From contig NC_035433.2 of assembly GCF_002127325.2 (NCBI RefSeq), positions 94,826,723 to 94,890,722 on the forward strand: a DNA stretch of 64,000 nucleotides, given 5' to 3'. Shown piece after piece: positions 59,856 to 64,000 of the stretch. The notes below the pieces were generated by a model that ran no database searches, was not told where the DNA came from, and saw only the letters and a program-made list of their open reading frames with translations. Position numbers and translations under genes: made by a program. How positions within the stretch are numbered: the stretch's first letter is position 1; every line of letters begins with the position of its first letter. Source of the DNA: Helianthus annuus (lineage: Eukaryota > Streptophyta > Magnoliopsida > Asterales > Asteraceae).

Positions 59856-60718
59856 TTTATAAAAATTAATATATTAAGTGAAAATTGATTTAAAATTTGA
59901 AAAATTAATTTTCACAAACTATGTTAAAGTGTTGAAGAGAAACAAACAGCCGAAAGATCAAGGATCGAAAGACCTGAAAAAAAAAACACAACTGAAAAAC
60001 ACAACTGTTAATCTTAAACAAATAAGGATCGAAGGATAAACACTTGTTCGAAAGATAGACACTAGTTCGAAGGAAAGACACTTGTTCGAAGGATCAACAG
60101 TGTTCGAAAGATCACTGTTGAGTTTCGAACAATAACTTCGAAAGATTCTCCTACACGAAGGATCCTTATCTTTCGAAATGTAACAGTAGCTCGAACGATG
60201 TATCTTTCGAAAAGATTCCTTGGCTCGAAAGATTACTCACTAACTTCGAAAGATGTTCGAAGGATGGGTATCTGTCGAACCTCCTTGATCGAAAGATGAT
60301 CTTTCGACTTCGAAAGGTATCTTTCGATGAGATCTGACACAAATGACACAAAGTGACAGGTTGGTGAAAAGGTGATGTGGTTGGTGAACCAACTTTCGGC
60401 AGAAGGGATGTTCTGAAACCAACTTTTCACCAACTTCAGATTTGACTTTTTGAAATATTGCCCAAAAAGGAAGGCTTCTTATCCAGAACCCAGTACCGGA
60501 GTTTAGCCGGAATCTTGGCCGGAAATAACCAAACTCTTTTAGAACAAGATTTCAAGTTACCCAAACCTTCCCTTAACACACCCGGTTAGTTTCGAACACG
60601 TTTTTAAGGCTAAAAATGCAAGAAACACACTAAAAACGGGTGCTAAACCAAGTGAGTTTTGTCCAAACACTTCCAAAGTCTTGCACAAACCCGGTTTTTA
60701 ACAAGGAAAAGAGCCACG
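59856..60718 (-). other. 5' leader of copia 3
   Basis: No gene supported. CGAAAGAT and CGAAGGAT words, often in inverted pairs such as TCGAAAGATGATCTTTCGA, are dense at 59950-60340. The rest is ordinary leader. Confidence 0.6.
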
Positions 60719-60730
60719 GCTCTGATACCA
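60719..60730 (-). promoter_or_regulatory. Primer binding site of copia 3
   Basis: The minus strand reads TGGTATCAGAGC two bases after the LTR end CCTACA. Initiator Met tRNA type. Confidence 0.88.
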
Positions 60731-60732
60731 CT

Positions 60733-61409
60733 TGTAGGTCCCTCGGAGGTTGAGGATAAACCTATTCCTTGTTATGTTTAACACTCTAGCAAGTGCGGAA
60801 TCCAAGCTAGAGTGCAAACCGATAGTTTAGATGAAAGCACAAGTTACAAAGAGAAAGAGTAGACAAGCAATATATCAAAGTTTTCTCTTGTATTTCAGTG
60901 GACACGGTTACAGCCCTTGACCAAACTGAAATGCTCTCTACAAGACCTTGGTTCACTCACATGCACTAGCAACAACACTTGTAAAGACTTCTGTGAACTG
61001 AACCCATACATGGGTATATATACCCGAAACAGACTACATGCTCGAAGGATATGATAATCTGGTCGAAGGATTATCTATCGACCAGAATATCTACCGAAGG
61101 ATTCCGAAGGATCCATACATACCTCGAAGGATGATATATCCTTCGAGGTCCATATGTATCCATCGAAGGCTATCTTTCGAGGTCATCGAAGGATACAAAA
61201 CATCCTTCGATGACATCCTTCGAAGCACACATAACTTACCACTAAGTGTTGACTGTTTGGCCAAGTCAAACCAGGAGGATGGTTGACTTGGTCAAACATA
61301 CAGTCAAACACATATACACACCAAACACAAGACGTAAACAAGACTAACAAAAGACATCGTTTTATACATTACAAAATACAGACAAAGTACAGACACAAGT
61401 GCACCAACA
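60733..61409 (-). repeat. 5' LTR of copia 3 (677 bp)
   Basis: Same length as 45398-46074. The two differences seen are TCAAACATA against TCAAAAATA and AAGACTAAC against AAGAGTAAC. The palindromic TATA region is at 61012-61025. The right flank GACAT completes the target duplication. Confidence 0.93.
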
Positions 61410-61414
61410 GACAT

Positions 61415-61977
61415 TATTACGGTGATCGGCGAAGTTACTTGACGTCGTGCTAGCGAAATTATTTGCCAGCGAATTTGATCAGCTAGCATAATTAACCAGC
61501 AAAATTAATCTGACCAGCGAAATTAAGCTAGCATAATTAACCAGCGAATTTGATCAGCTAGCATATTTATTCCAGCGAATTTAAAAACCAGCATAATTAT
61601 AATTCCTCTACCAGCATAATTATAACTACTCTATCAGCATATTTAACTTGGTTTGACAGATAGCGTGACACGGTGAAATTAACTTGGTTTGCCAGCAAAA
61701 TTAAAAGGTGGAGTGGAGGAACTAGATACGCATAGAGGAATTAACGTTTTCGTGAATAGAAAGTGATCCGTAGCTCATTTGACTAAACCGTTTGCACGGT
61801 TGGGCTCGTTGGATTTTTAGGGGACAAAAAAACAGTTTTCGGAATTGGGTTTTCGACATTATATATCGTTGGATTCGTTTTTTTGAGATGATTCTAACGG
61901 TATAATTTGGTAAAAACAGTTTTCGGAAAAATTTTGTACGGTTTTATCAGTACGGTTACGGTAAAACTTGTTTTAAG
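61415..61977 (+). other. Leader of copia 4, right part, with degenerate word array
   Basis: From about 61448 to 61700 the words CCAGCGAATTTGATCAGC, TAGCATAATTAACC and CCAGCAAAATTAA recur in changing order, partly as an irregular repeat of about 70 bases. No gene. Confidence 0.6.
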
Positions 61978-63708
61978 ATGGTTAAAATGGATAAGTCAGT
62001 GAGACTGTTAAGAATTGGCCAAAGCTTAGAAACGTCAAAGAATATGTTGTCTGGAAGGAGGAGTTTGAAGCAGTTGTGAAGAGTGAAGATACCAGAATGT
62101 GGTATTGTATGATAGATGGATATGTTGTTCCTACACGTCGTGTCGAAGGTAGGGTTATAATGATGTCTTATGACAAGATGGATGAATCTGAGAGACAGGT
62201 GGTTGATGCGGAGAAGAAAGCTTTAGCTGCAATAAAAATATCCTTACCTGATGGCATCAAGCATACCTTTACGAAGTACACTAATTCAAAGGATATGTGG
62301 GATGCATTAGAAAAGCGATATCAGGGAAATGCAGATGTTGTGGTAGAAGAGAAGAAGAAAGCTTTTGAGAAGAAGGCTGCAGAAGTTTCAAAGTGCATGA
62401 ATGGTGTGAACGAACTTATAACAGAGGTGAAGGTAACATCAGAACCTGTAAGTCATACGTGTCATAATTGCACTGAACTACAGGGTAAAGTTAACAGACT
62501 ATCGGAGCAAAACAAAATCCTGTTAGCTGAATTAGAAAACTTAAAAGAGTCAAATGTTCTTTTGATTAAAAGAGAGTCAAATTGTTTAGATAAACTCAAA
62601 TCAAATGAACAAGAAATCAGCAGTTTAACAAGCAAAGTCAATGAACTGTTACAGATCATTGATTTGGCTAGTGAAACTGTAAAGGATAAAAATAATGAAT
62701 TTTCTGATAAATGCAGGGAATTGGCCATTGCACAAGACCAAATTGTTGAACTTAAAGGAAAGTTAGACAAGTTTGGAAACTCTTCATTAGTTAGGACTCA
62801 AATTCAAGCAAGTTTGAAAAAGAGTAATGATAAAAAGGGTTTGGGGTTTAGCAAAGCCTCGTCTTCTAAAAATCAAGACTACACTTTTTTACCTGATGAA
62901 AATGAGTTAATTGATTTTGTGCCTACTACACCAGCTGTAGTGGATCCGATAGCTGTGGACTTGCCAAGTAGTCCAGTTTCTTTGAAAGAATCTGTTGAGT
63001 CTATCAGTACACCTCATAAATCGGATGAGGATACTGGAGACGAAAAGAAGAAAACGTTTAAAAAGAGATTTAAGAAAAAGAGAAATTACAAGACAAAATC
63101 TTGTTTTAAATGTCACAACAAAGCGCACTTGGCGAGTTGTTGTCCATTGAAGAAAAATAAAGAAAAAGTTGATGAGGTTAAGGATGGGAACAGGGTTGGT
63201 TTGAATAATAATGTTCAACAACATTGTCAATATAATCAACCAAGATTTCAATCTAAAACTTCAACATCAAGAAGATTTGATAGACCAAGAAGCAATTCTA
63301 CACATTTTAGTCATTTTAATGGTAAATCAAATCAGTTTCAAAGTCAAAATAGAAATTTTGGATATCAAAATCGACACCATACTTTTGGAAATCGAAATTT
63401 TCAAAGAAGAAACGAACATAGGGGTTTTAATAACTCGAATGTTCAACAACATCCAAAATTTCCAAAAATCATGGTATAATAATGGGCGAAGAAGGTATCA
63501 AGATAATAATTTTCAAAGGTTGGAAAATCCGAGATTTTCTTGGAACTCTCGTGATCAAAGACCTAGTGGAAGTTATAAATCTTGTTCAACAACGAGTACA
63601 ACATCCAAGACACCAGTAAGGTGTGATGGATATTGGTTAGAAGCATCTTATACGGATTTACATGGTCGACCCAAAACCGGTCAGGTTTGGGTTGTTAAGT
63701 CTAACTAA
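61978..63708 (+). pseudogene. gag of copia 4, two frameshifts
   Basis: ATG GAT AAG near 61987 starts a frame that must shift within about 15 codons to reach WPKLRNVKEYVVWKEEF and the main gag frame (62076-63479). That frame holds RMWYCMIDG, SKDMWDALEKRYQGNAD (UBN2-type core), a long coiled coil (LQGKVNRLSEQNKILLAELE), a zinc knuckle CFKCHNKAHLASCC and an Asn/Gln/Arg-rich tail. An extra A in the run near 63463 shifts the frame again; the true end continues as NNGRRRYQDNN to GRPKTGQVWVVKSN and TAA at 63706-63708. The ending is homologous to that of copia 3 gag. Sirevirus-like. Confidence 0.8.
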
Positions 63709-63726
63709 GTTGTTGAATGTTTGCAG
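63616..63726 (+). other. Candidate 111-nt alternative intron at the end of gag, copia 4
   Basis: Donor CCA|GTAAGG, branch-like TCTAAC directly before the gag stop TAA, and acceptor GAATGTTTGCAG|GAT. Both ends are phase 0. It is the same arrangement as in copia 3, though here only about 20 codons follow before a stop. Confidence 0.45.
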
Positions 63727-64000
63727 GATGACCAAGAAGGACTGTTGATGTGTTCAACAGTGGTTGTTGCTGTAAAGTGTCTGAGGTGAATAGTAGGTTA
63801 ACATGGGTAACAAACTATTTACTTTGGTGATTGATTGATGATTTATTGGTGAAAAACTTATTGTCAGATTGAAGTGGGAATCTATTTGTGTTTGTAAATT
63901 TGTGTTTTCAAAACTTACTCCATAAAAACAAAAATTTAGGGGGAGAAATCACCCTAAGCCAAAAAGAGTTTAGTTAGTGCGTATGTTTAGGGGGAGTAAG
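63727..64000 (+). other. Region after gag of copia 4: polypurine tracts, no pol
   Basis: A stop comes 20 codons after the acceptor and no protease motif appears. TTTAGGGGGAG occurs twice (about 63930 and 63988), the motif found after pol in copia 3. This suggests pol was deleted. Confidence 0.55.

Larger units (their letters stand above)
45398..61409 (-). mobile_element. Copia 3: complete, very young Sirevirus-like element (16 kb)
   Basis: Two 677-bp LTRs (45398-46074, 60733-61409) differ at only two sites in my reading. The target duplication is a perfect GACAT (45393-45397 and 61410-61414). On the minus strand: 5' LTR, Met-tRNA primer site, leader, a very long gag (59855-55866), pol (55857-52417), a 2.8-kb spacer with repeated polypurine tracts, a long envelope-position ORF (49637-46116), polypurine tract and 3' LTR. 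Great length, extended gag, repeated polypurine tracts and an extra 3' ORF are Sirevirus features. It carries four in-frame stops but no frameshift that I can see. Confidence 0.92.
44412..64000 (+). mobile_element. Copia 4: Sirevirus-like element, split by copia 3, 3' end off-window
   Basis: The parts are the 5' LTR (44412-44864), leader (44879-45397), the 16-kb insertion of copia 3 (45398-61409 plus target copy), the rest of the leader (61415-61977) and gag (about 61978-63708). Two polypurine tracts with AGGGGGAG follow (63931 and 63990). No protease, integrase or RT follows gag, so this looks like a gag-only derivative. Confidence 0.75.

Overview
This is nuclear DNA from a flowering plant. 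It has no bacterial features, is AT-rich with many microsatellites, has spliceosomal introns, and most of it is LTR retrotransposon. The Sirevirus-type and Tat-type elements look like those common in Asteraceae (sunflower/lettuce group). That family assignment is an inference from protein style, not a search result. The only non-transposon protein family I can support is a tandem array of plant VPS62/DUF946 genes.

Layout. (1) 1-15155 is a nest of Ty3/gypsy elements of the Tat type. From inside out: element L (ends 2301) sits in the pol gene of element A (2302-8444). A sits in a minus-strand LTR element M (8445-9174), and M sits in the gag-protease region of element B (9175-15155). L, A and B each carry an antisense, four-exon accessory gene between integrase and the 3' LTR. 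(2) 15156-18469 is AT-rich sequence with microsatellites and no recognised gene. (3) 18470-34065 is a direct triplication of a unit of about 6.2 kb, each unit holding one VPS62/DUF946 gene on the minus strand. Only the middle gene is intact, and it predicts a secreted protein. Copy 1 has a premature stop, a damaged splice acceptor, a frameshift and a solo LTR in its promoter. Copy 3 has lost its 5' half and carries a stop and a frameshift. (4) 34066-40322 holds low-complexity DNA and a degraded Ty1/copia element (35517-40279) inserted in an older LTR scrap. (5) 40376-44411 holds two inverted copies (X1, X2) of a repeat packed with the word ATCCGATCGGAT, flanking a scrap of copia RNase H. (6) 44412-64000 is a plus-strand Sirevirus-like element (copia 4), split by a very young 16-kb minus-strand Sirevirus-like element (copia 3, 45398-61409). 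Copia 3 has 677-bp LTRs differing at two sites and a perfect 5-bp target duplication.

How the parts relate. The Tat and Sirevirus elements share strategies readable in the sequence: extra genes beyond gag-pol, apparent splicing, and high-copy family-specific short words in LTRs and untranslated regions. The most interesting signals are: (a) a phase-0 intron bridging gag and pol in both Sirevirus-like elements, with the gag stop codon inside the branch-site region; (b) hairpins in the Tat elements whose stems change by compensating substitutions; (c) antisense spliced accessory genes with a conserved TATA box; (d) a filled/empty-site pair that dates a solo LTR insertion in the promoter of one VPS62 copy.
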